A program made the position numbers and the translations under genes. A model generated the notes under the pieces. That model saw only the letters and a list, made by a program, of their open reading frames with translations. It made no database searches and was not told the origin of the DNA. From positions 1 to 64,000 of the forward strand of contig JAAYCL010000037.1 of NCBI GenBank assembly GCA_012729785.1: a DNA stretch of 64,000 bases. Reading direction: 5' to 3'. This DNA comes from Chlamydiota bacterium. GTDB lineage: Bacteria; Auribacterota; Tritonobacteria; UBA1439. Shown one piece after another: positions 1 to 8,124 of this stretch (the stretch's first letter is position 1; each line of letters opens with the position of its first letter).

Positions 1-1
1 G

Positions 2-61
2 GCGGAGTCGCCTGCGACCACGGGCGGCGCGCCCGCGGCCGAGGAGGCGACGGTCAACTGA
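2..61 (+). CDS. C-terminal end of an unidentified protein (partial)
   Basis: The window opens inside a reading frame that ends in TGA at 59-61. The last 19 residues are rich in Ala, Glu, Pro and Thr and finish EEATVN. A hairpin terminator follows directly, which supports this as a real gene end. Ala/Pro/Glu-rich tails of this kind occur on many proteins, so no function can be given. Confidence 0.5.
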   Translation, partial: AESPATTGGAPAAEEATVN

Positions 62-83
62 CGGGACAGTTCCTGCACATCAA

Positions 84-113
84 AGCAGCCGCGGTATGCG
101 GCTGCTTTTTTTT
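84..113 (+). terminator. Rho-independent terminator
   Basis: A perfect 9-bp stem (84-92 with 98-106, AGCAGCCGC / GCGGCTGCT) with loop GGTAT is followed by a run of eight T (106-113). It ends the transcript of the partial gene at the left edge. Confidence 0.9.
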
Positions 114-152
114 GCCCGCGGGACGGTGGCTATCGGGGCAAACCCCTCCCCA

Positions 153-1625
153 TCACGGCAGGCGGAAGATGTTCGAGTTCTCCACGGGGATGCCGTCGGT
201 CCGGACGGGGCCCACGCCCGCGCGCACAAAGGCGGCGGCGAAGACCCAACGGTCGTTCCACCCGCCGCCGGCGGTGAACGGGAGCGTCCCCGAGACGGCC
301 GTCGGGGGGAACCGCACGCCGCTCCAGGTCGGCTCGCGCAGGGCGCCGGTGTAGGCGTACGCCATCCCGCTGCCGTAGAACCAGACCTCCCCGCCCGCGA
401 GCGCCTCCTCCACGGTCGAGGGACGGTTGACGGCGACCGGATCCCTGACGGCGGCGAGGTAGATGTCGACCGGGGTGTCCCTGAAGTCGAGCACGTCGAA
501 GCCGCATTCGTAGCCGAGAACGCCCTCCTCCCCCGCCTCCAGATAACCCGGTGTCACGCGCAGGTTGAGGTAGTTCCTCCGGTGCGGCTCCCAGTCGCCC
601 ACGGCCACGCCGACAGGGGTCGCCCTGTAGCCCTCGATCGTGTTCAGGTCAGCGACCGCGTCGAGGAACATGCTCTCCTCGCCCGTGTTCACCCTGTATG
701 CGCGGCACTCATGCTCGGCGTGCTCGGTGACATAGATCCTCGTGCAGTCGCGGTTCCTCACGACGCGCCTTCCGTTGGAGGGGATATCCGCCTGGGCCAC
801 GTTAGCCCAGAACGGGGCGAGCTGCCACATCGTAACCTTGGCCGCATCCGGGATATAGTGCCCGATGAAGAGGTAGTTCCCGTCCGGCGAGATATCGATC
901 CCGCGGGGCCTCGTGAATCCGTCGGTGGGCAGCGGCGTGATCATCCACGGGTCCTGCAGCGTCAACCGGTCGATCCTGTGGTGGTCCATCGTGCTGACGT
1001 AGAGATACTGTCCGTCGGGACTCGCCGCCGCGTCCCCCAGTCCGCCGTGCTCACCGAGGGTGTACGTATACAGCGGCCGGCGGTCCGCGGTGCGGAAGAT
1101 CCTCACCTTCCGGGAACCCTGATCGACAAGGCAGAATCTGGTGCCTTCGGGGGTGAAGACGATGAACGACCCCTCCACGTCGGCATGCAGATCGGGCGCC
1201 AACGGCGCGCAGCTGTCCGCGTCGAACCGAACCAGAAGGTCGTCCTGGTGCATCGCCACGAATACCTGCTCCCCGTCGGGCGTCACCGCAATGCCCATCG
1301 GTTCGGAAAGGGTGTCGCTGAAATCGAGGCTCTCGATGTACTGGAAGCTCTCCGCGTCTATGACGAACAGATGATACCCGTTCGGGCAGGTCACCCAGAG
1401 CTGCGAACGGTCCGGGGTGATTGCGATCGAGTGCGCGTCGAATGCGGGAAGGACGAGCGTCTGGAGAATCTTGAGATCGCTCCCGCGCAGCATCATCACC
1501 GAACTCCATTCCGGCTGCGTCATGCTGTGCCCGTAGCCGTTGGCGATGTACACCACCTCCTCGGCGGACACCGCAACGGCGGCAACGACGGCGCATGCAA
1601 CCGCGATGCCGATCGGCGTTCTCAT
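153..1625 (-). CDS. Secreted YVTN/WD40-like beta-propeller protein
   Basis: This 490-residue protein starts at 1625, where AGGAAAGGGGG lies about 6 nt upstream. A 17-residue longer in-frame start exists but would bury the signal peptide. The N-terminus MRTPIGIAVACAVVAAVAVSA is a typical Sec signal peptide, with cleavage likely before EE. Residues about 25-340 are blade-like repeats with the YVTN signature (SPDGQYLYVS, TPDGEQVFVA, SPDGNYLFIG), as in surface beta-propellers. From about residue 350 comes a separate beta-rich domain that begins LNLRVTPGYLEAG and resembles the C-terminal domains of the SGNH-type proteins at 3907-5036 and 19834-21618. It is probably an extracellular binding protein; no catalytic residues are recognised. 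Confidence 0.8.
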   Translation of the reverse strand: MRTPIGIAVACAVVAAVAVSAEEVVYIANGYGHSMTQPEWSSVMMLRGSDLKILQTLVLPAFDAHSIAITPDRSQLWVTCPNGYHLFVIDAESFQYIESLDFSDTLSEPMGIAVTPDGEQVFVAMHQDDLLVRFDADSCAPLAPDLHADVEGSFIVFTPEGTRFCLVDQGSRKVRIFRTADRRPLYTYTLGEHGGLGDAAASPDGQYLYVSTMDHHRIDRLTLQDPWMITPLPTDGFTRPRGIDISPDGNYLFIGHYIPDAAKVTMWQLAPFWANVAQADIPSNGRRVVRNRDCTRIYVTEHAEHECRAYRVNTGEESMFLDAVADLNTIEGYRATPVGVAVGDWEPHRRNYLNLRVTPGYLEAGEEGVLGYECGFDVLDFRDTPVDIYLAAVRDPVAVNRPSTVEEALAGGEVWFYGSGMAYAYTGALREPTWSGVRFPPTAVSGTLPFTAGGGWNDRWVFAAAFVRAGVGPVRTDGIPVENSNIFRLP

Positions 1626-1792
1626 CCCCGCCCCCTTTCCTCGCCATCCGCCCAAGGCGCGTGCGGCGACGCGCATGCCCCGTGCGTGCGCCGCCCCAAG
1701 GGCTTTTTAACATACGACGCGTATTTAGTACAGTCTTATATGCCGCGCTGTCGCACCAAAATGATAATGTCCTCATCCGGCCAAACTAGAAA

Positions 1793-1842
1793 TATCCCCT
1801 CTAATGGCCCCCCGAGAGGGGGTGGCCGTAAGAGAGGGGATA
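1793..1842. repeat. 50-bp nested palindrome
   Basis: A perfect 10-bp outer stem (1793-1802 with 1833-1842, TATCCCCTCT / AGAGGGGATA) encloses GGCC/GGCC (1806-1809, 1824-1827) and CCCC/GGGG arms around a GAGA loop. It lies between two genes that diverge from it, so it is not placed as an ordinary terminator. It could be an interspersed palindromic repeat or a structured leader. Confidence 0.6.
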
Positions 1843-2023
1843 CTGACGATGAGTCGAGGGGAGAGGGAGAAGCTGCGGGTGATGGGGATGGTGAAGGTCG
1901 GGACAATGCGGCTGAGAAAGGCCGCGCCTCCGCCGCGGATCGCGACAGCCCCGTCGCTCCGGTCAGGATCCCCCCCTCCCAACCCGGCGGGCCCCGCGTA
2001 TGCGCCGCCGGCGGAGGCGGCGC

Positions 2024-2053
2024 TTGCCGTGGGATGCGGAGCGGGAGTAGAAT
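2024..2053 (+). promoter_or_regulatory. sigma70-type promoter of the ECF sigma gene
   Basis: TTGCCG (2024-2029), an 18-bp spacer and TAGAAT (2048-2053) predict a start near 2060 and a leader of about 40 nt that includes the GGAGGGGG ribosome binding site. Confidence 0.5.
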
Positions 2054-2098
2054 CAGACGGGCGTGGCGCCGGATGCCGGCCCGCCGGGAGGGGGACGC

Positions 2099-2671
2099 AT
2101 GGACCCGGGCGGATTCGACGGCGTCTTCAGATCGCACGCCCCCCTCGTCTGGTCGGTGTTGCGCGACGCGGGGGTGCCGCGCGACGACTCCGAGGATCTC
2201 TTCCTCAAGACCTGGGAGGCGGTCTGGGATTCGCTCCCGTCCTTCTCTGGAAGGGCGTCGCTGGCCACCTGGGTCGCCGCCATCGCCAGGAACAAGTGCC
2301 GGGACTACTACAGAAAAAGAGAACCGGAACTGCCCGCAGACCCCGCGGCCATCGATCGCATGACAACGTCCCCCGACGCGCCCCTCTTCCCGCGCGGGGA
2401 GCACCTCCTCTCCCCATCGCTTCGGGCCGTCGCGCGCGATGCGCGCGCGCACGTCGGGCGCGCGCTCGCCGCGCTTCCGCCGCTCGAACGCACGATCGTG
2501 ACGCTCTGGATGCGCGGCTTCGGCTACGATGCCATCGCCGCCGTGGCGAACAGGGCGGGCCTCGGCCCCGTCGTGGCGTCCCATGTCGGCGTGCTGCTCA
2601 TCCGCGCACGGGCCGCCTTGCGCCGCATCCTGAGGGAGGCCGGCATACGAAAGATGCACGATTTGCTGTAA
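2099..2671 (+). CDS. ECF-type RNA polymerase sigma factor
   Basis: This 190-residue protein directs RNA polymerase to alternative promoters. The start at 2099 has GGGAGGGGG ahead of it; an upstream in-frame start lacks a site. Region 2 is visible at about residues 10-75 (DDSEDLFLKTWEAVWDSL, then ASLATWVAAIARNKCRDYYR, the core and -10 recognition helices). Region 4 is at about 125-180 (LPPLERTIVTLWMRGFGYDAI, then a helix-turn-helix leading to RARAALRRILREAG). The zinc-finger gene at 2750 follows after 78 bp, the usual layout of an ECF sigma with its anti-sigma partner. The ECF subgroup and the regulon cannot be told from the window. Confidence 0.85.
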   Translation: MDPGGFDGVFRSHAPLVWSVLRDAGVPRDDSEDLFLKTWEAVWDSLPSFSGRASLATWVAAIARNKCRDYYRKREPELPADPAAIDRMTTSPDAPLFPRGEHLLSPSLRAVARDARAHVGRALAALPPLERTIVTLWMRGFGYDAIAAVANRAGLGPVVASHVGVLLIRARAALRRILREAGIRKMHDLL

Positions 2672-2749
2672 CTTTTCCCTGATTCCGGCGACTAGTATGG
2701 TGGATGGGGGGAACGGTCCCGCGGCACGGGAGCGGAGAGGAGTGAACCG

Positions 2750-3697
2750 ATGAGATGCTGTACACAGGCGACGATCGAACGCTACGCCGACGGCGAGCTT
2801 TCTCCGGCCCGGAGGCGCCGTGTCGAGGCGCACACGGCCGCCTGCCCGGCGTGCCGGGAGCTGCTGCGGAGCGTCCACACGTTCAACGCCGTGCTCCGGG
2901 CCGCGGGCGCGCGCCTCGGCCGGGAAACGACGGCCGCCTGCCCTCGCGGCGAAACGATCGCCGCCCTGATGGAGGGGGCCGTTTCGTCCGCGGAGGAGCG
3001 GGGACGCGTCGCCGCGCATATCGCGGAATGCGGGGCCTGTGCCGCTCGCGCGGCGGAGGCGGCGGAGGCCGCGCGCCTCGTCCGGCGCCTCGAGGCCTCC
3101 GGCCTGAAGCGCCCGCCGCGCCGCGTCTGCAAAGCGGTCCGACAGGCGCTCCTCGAAGATGAACCGGCCTTCATCGGCGAGCTCGCCGCGTCGATCAAGA
3201 ACCTCTTCGCCCGTCTCGCGCCGCCGTCCGGAGAGGCCGTTTCCGCCCCCGCCTCCGCATGGGCGGTCGCGGAACCCAACGCGCCGTATCCGCACAGAAC
3301 CGGCGCGCGCACACCGACGGCCGGGAAACCGGTTGGGAGGAGGGGGGCCGCAGGCGCGCGATGCATCGGGGTGAAGAGGGCGCCCGGTCCCGCAACGCCG
3401 AACCGGTTTCCGCCCGGGGGCCCGGTCATCCGCTCCTTCTCGCACGGCCGGCTCGCGGTGGACCTTTCTCTCGCCGCCGCCGTCAACGGGGCGGTCGCCT
3501 GCACGGTGCGGCTGGCGGACCGGAGGGGGACGCCGCTTCGCTCCGTCCTCGTCGAGATGCGGAAGGGCGCCGCGACGCTGTGCACGGCCCCCACCGGAAA
3601 AACAGGCGAGGTTGTATTCGACGGACTGGTCTGCGGACAGTACCAGTTCCTCATCCGTCGCGGCGCGGGCGCGCGGATCGGCGTCACGCTGGCCTGA
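2750..3697 (+). CDS. Double zf-HC2 (anti-sigma-like) protein with C-terminal beta domain
   Basis: This 315-residue protein probably binds and restrains the ECF sigma factor encoded just upstream. Two putative zinc-finger modules lie in tandem: residues 1-45 with HTAACPACRELL and 65-105 with HIAECGACAAR, each an H-x3-C-x2-C set with an upstream Cys. Most membrane anti-sigma factors of this class have one such finger and one transmembrane helix; here there are two fingers and no convincing membrane segment. The middle (about 150-220) is low-complexity. Residues about 240-315 (TVRLADRRGTPLRSVLVEMR, then GKTGEVVFDGLVCGQYQF) look like a carboxypeptidase-regulatory or transthyretin-like beta domain. 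It may sense redox or zinc in the cytoplasm (inference). Confidence 0.75.
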   Translation: MRCCTQATIERYADGELSPARRRRVEAHTAACPACRELLRSVHTFNAVLRAAGARLGRETTAACPRGETIAALMEGAVSSAEERGRVAAHIAECGACAARAAEAAEAARLVRRLEASGLKRPPRRVCKAVRQALLEDEPAFIGELAASIKNLFARLAPPSGEAVSAPASAWAVAEPNAPYPHRTGARTPTAGKPVGRRGAAGARCIGVKRAPGPATPNRFPPGGPVIRSFSHGRLAVDLSLAAAVNGAVACTVRLADRRGTPLRSVLVEMRKGAATLCTAPTGKTGEVVFDGLVCGQYQFLIRRGAGARIGVTLA

Positions 3698-3906
3698 CGG
3701 GCACGGTCCCGGCGGGCCGCACACCGGCCGCGGACCGGCCCTCGACATGTCCCCCTCATCCATGGGGGGGAAGAGGAGGCGATCCCGCACGCGGCGAACG
3801 CCTCCACTCCCCCATCGTCCGAGGGAGGAGAGGAGGAAAAACCACCCGCGCGTATATGGCGGAGAACCACTGATCCGTCACACGGGCGGCCCGAAGCGCC
3901 TCCGCG

Positions 3907-5036
3907 TCACTCGACCTCAAGGTCCGTCGAGTGTAGTCCGCCGATGATCCCCGCCTCTCCGACGAACGCGCCCTGCAATCGGTAGGTACCGGTCTCCACG
4001 TTGTCGAACTCGAACGACGCCACGCGGTAATTCGACAGGGGCGAAGTGACGGTGCGCGGCCCTTTCAGGTACGGCGCCCCTTCCCCGGCGCCTCCGGGGA
4101 CGATCCCGCCGCCGTTCGTCAGATAATGGTACCCGCCGGCCGGAGAGACGAACCGCACGTAGGGGGTGAATCCTGCGCACGGTGTGACGTCGGCGTAGAT
4201 CGTGATGCGGTCGTGCGCGCCGTCGAAGAGCCGCGTGCCGGCGTTGAGCGCGAGCGGCGGGGCGGAGGGCTCCACGCCGCCCTGCCACCCGGCGAGGCGC
4301 GCCATCATCCACCAGAAGGCGCGGGCCTTGTTTCTGCAGCTCTCCTCGTTCGCGTGCGTGCCCTCGTAATCGCCGTTGTACGCGGGATGCTCCACGGGGA
4401 CACCGCCTTCCGCGTGCCGCTCGTTCCCGTACCAGCAGTCGAGGTCCCCGAAATCGTAGAGGATCCTTCCATAGGTTCGGCAGTGGGAGCGTATCTGCTC
4501 GTTGCGCGCGTGCCGGGTGCGGTTCTCGCCCTGCGCGTTCGCCGTCATGTAGACAAACCGGACGTCGGGGTTGGCGGTTTCCAGGTCGACCATCCGGGCG
4601 AGATACTCGCCGACCTGCCCCTCGCTCCACGTCTCCAGCTCGTCGCACCAGGAGAAGATGGACACGTTGAGCGCAGGGCAGTTGCCGAGCAGCGCCTGGA
4701 TGCCGTCGAAATAGTCGTTCTCATATGGGTAGCGGTGCCCGGCATCCCGGTGTATACGCAGAGCGCGCCCGTTTCCGCGGGAAGGTTCTGCGTTTCGATG
4801 GCGACGCGGCAGGGGCCGGTGGTTGCCTCTATCCGTTCGAGGCCGACGGTGATCTGGCTGCCGTGCGACCGGTGGGCGTAGTGCACCCGGAGGTTCGACT
4901 GCGCCGCGGCGATGTACTCCGCGGGCACCTGCGACAGGTCCGCGCACGTGTGGTCGACGATCAGCCCCTGCGCCCGCGCCGGACCGGCGGCGAGAACAAT
5001 CGACGCGCCGCACAGGATGCAGACGTTTCTTTTCAC
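3907..5036 (-). pseudogene. Secreted SGNH-hydrolase-like protein, frameshifted
   Basis: The gene begins at GTG 5036 with GGGGAGGATC upstream and encodes a signal peptide (MKRNVCILCGASIVLAAG). The first frame reads to about CVYTGMPGT. The protein continues only in the next frame from RYPYENDYFDGIQALLGN, so a frameshift lies at about 4725-4740. Downstream residues (FSWCDELETWSEGQVGEYL, FVYMTANAQ) match the secreted SGNH/GDSL-like type, whose neighbour is encoded at 5133-6104. The last 110 residues form a beta-rich domain like the C-termini of the proteins at 153-1625 and 19834-21618. The frameshift may be real or a single-base assembly error; the rest of the gene is intact, with no other stops. 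Confidence 0.7.
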
Positions 5037-5103
5037 GGCCGATCCTCCCCGGCCCCCGCACGGGCGCAGACCCCGTATCCCCGCGTTCGCCGGAACAGAT
5101 CAG

Positions 5104-5128
5104 GCGCCGCGAAGAAGCGTCGCGGCGC
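5104..5128 (-). terminator. Hairpin after the SGNH-like gene, no U-tract
   Basis: A perfect 9-bp stem (5104-5112 with 5120-5128, GCGCCGCGA / TCGCGGCGC) sits just past the stop codon of the minus-strand gene ending at 5133. There is no T-run, so it may be a weak terminator or a 3' stabilising hairpin. Confidence 0.4.
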
Positions 5129-5132
5129 TGCG

Positions 5133-6104
5133 TTAGCGCCACCCGTACTCGTACCCCCCGTAAACCCCATACGGCCCCCCGGAGTCCCGCCGGTACCCCG
5201 GAGGGACCGCGGCGGGGGCGGGCTGGAAGCTCAGGCGCACCGGCAGGCCGCCCGGCTCATCCCGCCACCGGTGGTAGAAATGGTTCAGGAGCGGCGCGAA
5301 CTCATCGGTCGCCTTCTGGTTCCCCGCGGCGTTCGGGTGGTCGTCCCCGTTGTGGTACGGTGAAACACCGTCGGCGGAGGGACTGGCGCAATGCTGGATC
5401 CCCCCCTCGTGCACGCGGTGGTGCGCGTCGAACTCCGAGAGGACGGTGTAGAAGTCGAACACGGCGACGTTGCGGTGGGGGTATCCCGCGAGCCACCCGG
5501 AGGATTCGTCGCAGAGCCAGTCGCAGAGCTGCTGCGTACGCGACCAGCTCGACACGACCGTCTCGCCGGGGGGCGTGACGAGTATGAAGAGCTTGTCGGT
5601 CCGGGAGGCGAGATACGGCAGGAGGCTGTCGTAGACCGCCTGTTCATCCGCGATGCTTTCGCCCACCTCGCTGCACGGGTAGCAGGATTTGAACATCACG
5701 ATCTCGTTCTCCCCGCCCGGGTCGTCGATCGCCGTGTAGGAGGCGTGCTGACTGTTCGTCGCGTAGAGCGCCCCCATGATGTTGTCCCGCCGCGCGACGC
5801 CGTTTCCCTGGATCGTCGTGTCGGCGAACCATGTCGGCCAGTCCGTCGTATCGGTTTGATCCCCGATATCCGGATTGTACGGCGCATCCCACCCGTAGTA
5901 GGTGTCCCGGACGACGTAGTTGTTCAGGCCGAGCGTATCCCCGAGGTTCCCGTTGCCCGTATTGAGCCACTGGTCGCCGCAGGAGTGGTGCACGAAGACC
6001 AGCCGCACCGGGTCTGCCGGGGGCGACGTGTCGACCTGCCCCGACGCCGCGGTCCAGCCGAGAAGAAGCGCGCCGAGGAGGGTCCATCGAAGACGATCGC
6101 GCAT
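5133..6104 (-). CDS. Secreted SGNH-hydrolase-like protein ending in YGWR
   Basis: This 323-residue protein starts at 6104 behind GGGAGGCG. The signal peptide is MRDRLRWTLLGALLLGWTAASG. The mature part begins VRLVFVHHSCGDQWL and later has FILVTPPGETV and HNGDDHPNAAGNQKATDEF. The last resembles block V of SGNH hydrolases (D-x-x-H-P-x-x-x-G), giving a likely catalytic Asp/His pair; the nucleophile in block I is less clear. The final 32 residues (LSFQPAPAAVPPGY to YEYGWR) resemble the opening of a larger carbohydrate-binding-like domain but stop at YGWR. The same ending occurs at 13590. The frameshifted relative lies 97 bp downstream on the same strand, so the two may be tandem duplicates. Confidence 0.7.
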   Translation of the reverse strand: MRDRLRWTLLGALLLGWTAASGQVDTSPPADPVRLVFVHHSCGDQWLNTGNGNLGDTLGLNNYVVRDTYYGWDAPYNPDIGDQTDTTDWPTWFADTTIQGNGVARRDNIMGALYATNSQHASYTAIDDPGGENEIVMFKSCYPCSEVGESIADEQAVYDSLLPYLASRTDKLFILVTPPGETVVSSWSRTQQLCDWLCDESSGWLAGYPHRNVAVFDFYTVLSEFDAHHRVHEGGIQHCASPSADGVSPYHNGDDHPNAAGNQKATDEFAPLLNHFYHRWRDEPGGLPVRLSFQPAPAAVPPGYRRDSGGPYGVYGGYEYGWR

Positions 6105-6201
6105 GGTCGCCTCCCTTGCCGCGCCTCCACGACCGCACCGTCGCAGACGAGCGTTCCCCGCGAAAGAATGGCGGCCCCCCGAGGAGCGGCCGAAACGGCG
6201 T

Positions 6202-6651
6202 TCAGCGCCTTTTCGCGAAATAGTCCTCGAGGACGCGGCGGTGGTCGAATGCGATCTCGCGGGGCAGCTCGTCCGCGGCGAATACGCCGACCTCCGCCGC
6301 GTCGGAGTCGGCCCGCGCCTCGCCCTCCCCCTCGGCGGTGAAGACCGCGGAGATGGTGTGGAACCGCGGATCCCTGTCCGGGGCGGAGTAGACGCCGAGG
6401 AGGCCGGTGAGCGTCACCCGCAGGCCCGTCTCCTCCGCCGCCTCACGGACGGCGCACGCCTCCGCCGACTCGCCGTACTCGATGAAGCCGCCGGGGATGG
6501 CCCAGCCGCGGGGAGGGTTCTTGCGGCGCACGAGCACGACCGCCTCCCTCCCCTGTTTCAGGCGCCTGATGAGGATATCCGCCGTCGGGAACGGCGCGAT
6601 GCGCGCCGGAAACTCGACGCCGCAGCCGGGACAGGTGACGCCGCCTTTCAT
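6202..6651 (-). CDS. NUDIX hydrolase
   Basis: This 149-residue protein hydrolyses nucleoside diphosphates linked to another moiety. The NUDIX box is intact: GGFIEYGESAEACAVREAAE followed by ETGL (G-x5-E-x7-REAAEETG), at about residues 56-79, with acidic residues for Mg2+. The N-terminus has CPGCGVEFPARI, a half zinc-ribbon as in some NADH pyrophosphatase-like NUDIX proteins, but the second Cys pair is missing. The start at 6651 is chosen for AGGAGG nine bases upstream. It follows the TPR gene by 10 bp, so the two are probably cotranscribed. The substrate cannot be predicted. Confidence 0.85.
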   Translation of the reverse strand: MKGGVTCPGCGVEFPARIAPFPTADILIRRLKQGREAVVLVRRKNPPRGWAIPGGFIEYGESAEACAVREAAEETGLRVTLTGLLGVYSAPDRDPRFHTISAVFTAEGEGEARADSDAAEVGVFAADELPREIAFDHRRVLEDYFAKRR

Positions 6652-6661
6652 CGTCAGCCTC

Positions 6662-7948
6662 CTAGAATATGAGCGCACGGCGCGCGCGCGGTTTCTTCGT
6701 CGCGGGCGCCGGCGTCTGCTCGGGCGCGGGAAGGGGCAGGCCGAGCGTCCGCGCGACCTCGGGATGCGACCTCCCCTCCGGCCTCAGGGCGAGGTAGCGC
6801 CTGAACGCGTCCTCCGCCGCCGGCCGGTCGTCGAGGTAGTCGCGGCAGATGATCCCGATGTCCAGCCACGCGTCGGCGAGCGACGGGTCGAGCTCGACCG
6901 CCTTCCGGTACTCCCCGATCGCGCCGCGGTAATCTGTCCGGAGGGCGAGGAGCGTGGCGAGGTTGTTGCGCAACGCCGCGCTGTCCGGAAACGCCTTCAC
7001 CCCGCTCGAGGCGGCGTCGACGGCCGCGTCGAGCTTCCCCTGCCGATGGCAGGCGAGCGCGAGGGCGTTGAACGCCTCGGGGCTCCCCCCGGCCGCCTCG
7101 ATCACCAGTCGGTGGACCGCGATCGCCCCCGCGGCGTCGCCCTTCTTCTCGTGCGCCTCCGCGAGCGCCTGTGCGATCCCGGCGCACCGGGGGCGGGTCT
7201 TCGGGCTGAACCCCGCCTTGAGCTCCCGCAACGCCTCGGCGAGTTTGCCCTCCCGCAGGAGCCGCTCGGCGAGCAGACAGCGCTCCTCGGGCGACGCGGC
7301 CCCGAGCGCCGCGAGCGCCGCGAGTTGCTCGAGCGCCTTCCCGTCCTCCCCCGCCGCGCCGAACATCTCCGCCGCCTTCCGCCTCGCGGCGGGGTCGTTC
7401 GGATTCGCGGCGGCGATGCGCTCGACGCAGGCGGCGGCCTCCCGCTTCTCCCCGCTCGCCCAGAAGTACGGCGCGAGCCTCTGCTGGAGGGCGGTGTCGG
7501 CGGGTTCGAGCTCCGCCGCGGCCTTGAGCTCCCGGAGCGCCTCCGGCTCCCGGCCGAGCTGCAGGCATAGCATCCCGAGACGCTCGTGCAGCGCCGCGTT
7601 CTCGGGGAGGTGCTTCATTGCGTCGGCGTAGTGCACCGCGGCGGCGTTGAGGTCCCCCGCCGCGAGCGCGACGTCGCCGAGGGAGATGCAGGAGGCGGCC
7701 TTGTAGCAGTTCCAGTACCGCTCCCCGGTCGCTGTGTCGCCGAGAAGGGTTCCGTAGATGTAGCCGAGGTTGAACAGCGCCGCGCCGTTCATCGGGTCGC
7801 CCTTGAGGATCTCCTTGAACTCCCGTATCGCCTCGTCGTATCTCTTCAGGGCGACGAGACTCTGCCCCCTCGCCACGCGCGAGGCGGCGTCCGGCGCCGG
7901 GGGGGCGGAAACGATCAGGGATACAATCGCACAGAGCACGCGAATCAC
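6662..7948 (-). CDS. Exported TPR-repeat protein
   Basis: This 428-residue protein starts with GTG at 7948 behind GAGGA. Residues 1-20 (MIRVLCAIVSLIVSAPPAPD) look like a signal peptide. The rest is tetratricopeptide repeats almost end to end, with the usual G/A-x3-Y...P spacing (for example RYDEAIREFKEILKGDPMNG, DYRGAIGEYRKAVELDPSLA). Such proteins are scaffolds for protein-protein contacts in the periplasm. The last 20 residues are basic and Pro-rich. An extended -10 (TGC-TACCAT, minus strand, 7981-7986) lies about 30 nt upstream, back to back with the rlmN promoter. Confidence 0.8.
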   Translation of the reverse strand: MIRVLCAIVSLIVSAPPAPDAASRVARGQSLVALKRYDEAIREFKEILKGDPMNGAALFNLGYIYGTLLGDTATGERYWNCYKAASCISLGDVALAAGDLNAAAVHYADAMKHLPENAALHERLGMLCLQLGREPEALRELKAAAELEPADTALQQRLAPYFWASGEKREAAACVERIAAANPNDPAARRKAAEMFGAAGEDGKALEQLAALAALGAASPEERCLLAERLLREGKLAEALRELKAGFSPKTRPRCAGIAQALAEAHEKKGDAAGAIAVHRLVIEAAGGSPEAFNALALACHRQGKLDAAVDAASSGVKAFPDSAALRNNLATLLALRTDYRGAIGEYRKAVELDPSLADAWLDIGIICRDYLDDRPAAEDAFRRYLALRPEGRSHPEVARTLGLPLPAPEQTPAPATKKPRARRALIF

Positions 7949-8069
7949 GGCGGTTCCTCGTCACGCCCAGGATGATGTAGATGGTAGCATATCCGGCGCC
8001 CGGAATGCACCAGACCCGCCGTGTACACAGGGGGGGGCACTCGGACACGCCGATCGGCCCGGCGGATGG

Positions 8070-8075
8070 TACACT
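8070..8075 (+). promoter_or_regulatory. -10 box upstream of rlmN
   Basis: TACACT at 8070-8075 equals the -10 boxes of corA and rlmI in this window. No good -35 is seen. The predicted start falls at or near the ATG of a nine-codon reading frame at 8082, with six bases between. Confidence 0.45.
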
Positions 8076-8081
8076 ATCCGC

Positions 8082-8108
8082 ATGACCGTCCTTCATCTTT
8101 CCGCCTGA
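8082..8108 (+). CDS. Possible leaderless 8-residue leader peptide before rlmN
   Basis: ATG at 8082 opens MTVLHLSA and stops at 8106-8108. It begins where transcription from the TACACT box should start, and rlmN begins 17 bp after its stop in another frame and without a clear Shine-Dalgarno sequence. Translation of the minicistron could therefore help rlmN initiation. The frame is very short and could be chance. Confidence 0.25.
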   Translation: MTVLHLSA

Positions 8109-8124
8109 ACCGTGCCGGCTACGC

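Larger units (their letters stand above)
1626..2098. other. Divergent intergenic region without a clear gene
   Basis: This 473-bp stretch separates the minus-strand beta-propeller gene from the plus-strand sigma factor gene. It holds the large imperfect palindrome at 1793-1842 and the sigma-factor promoter at 2024-2053. Open frames on both strands cross it, but they have no ribosome binding site and no recognisable protein. The stretch 1700-1760 is unusually AT-rich for this genome and may carry the promoter of the minus-strand gene, though I could not pick a convincing -35/-10 pair. Confidence 0.5.

Noticed and set aside
96-2363. 755-codon open frame on the plus strand
   Set aside because: It runs antisense to the beta-propeller gene, is Arg/Pro/Gly-rich without any family motif and has no ribosome binding site. 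Long antisense frames are expected at this G+C content.
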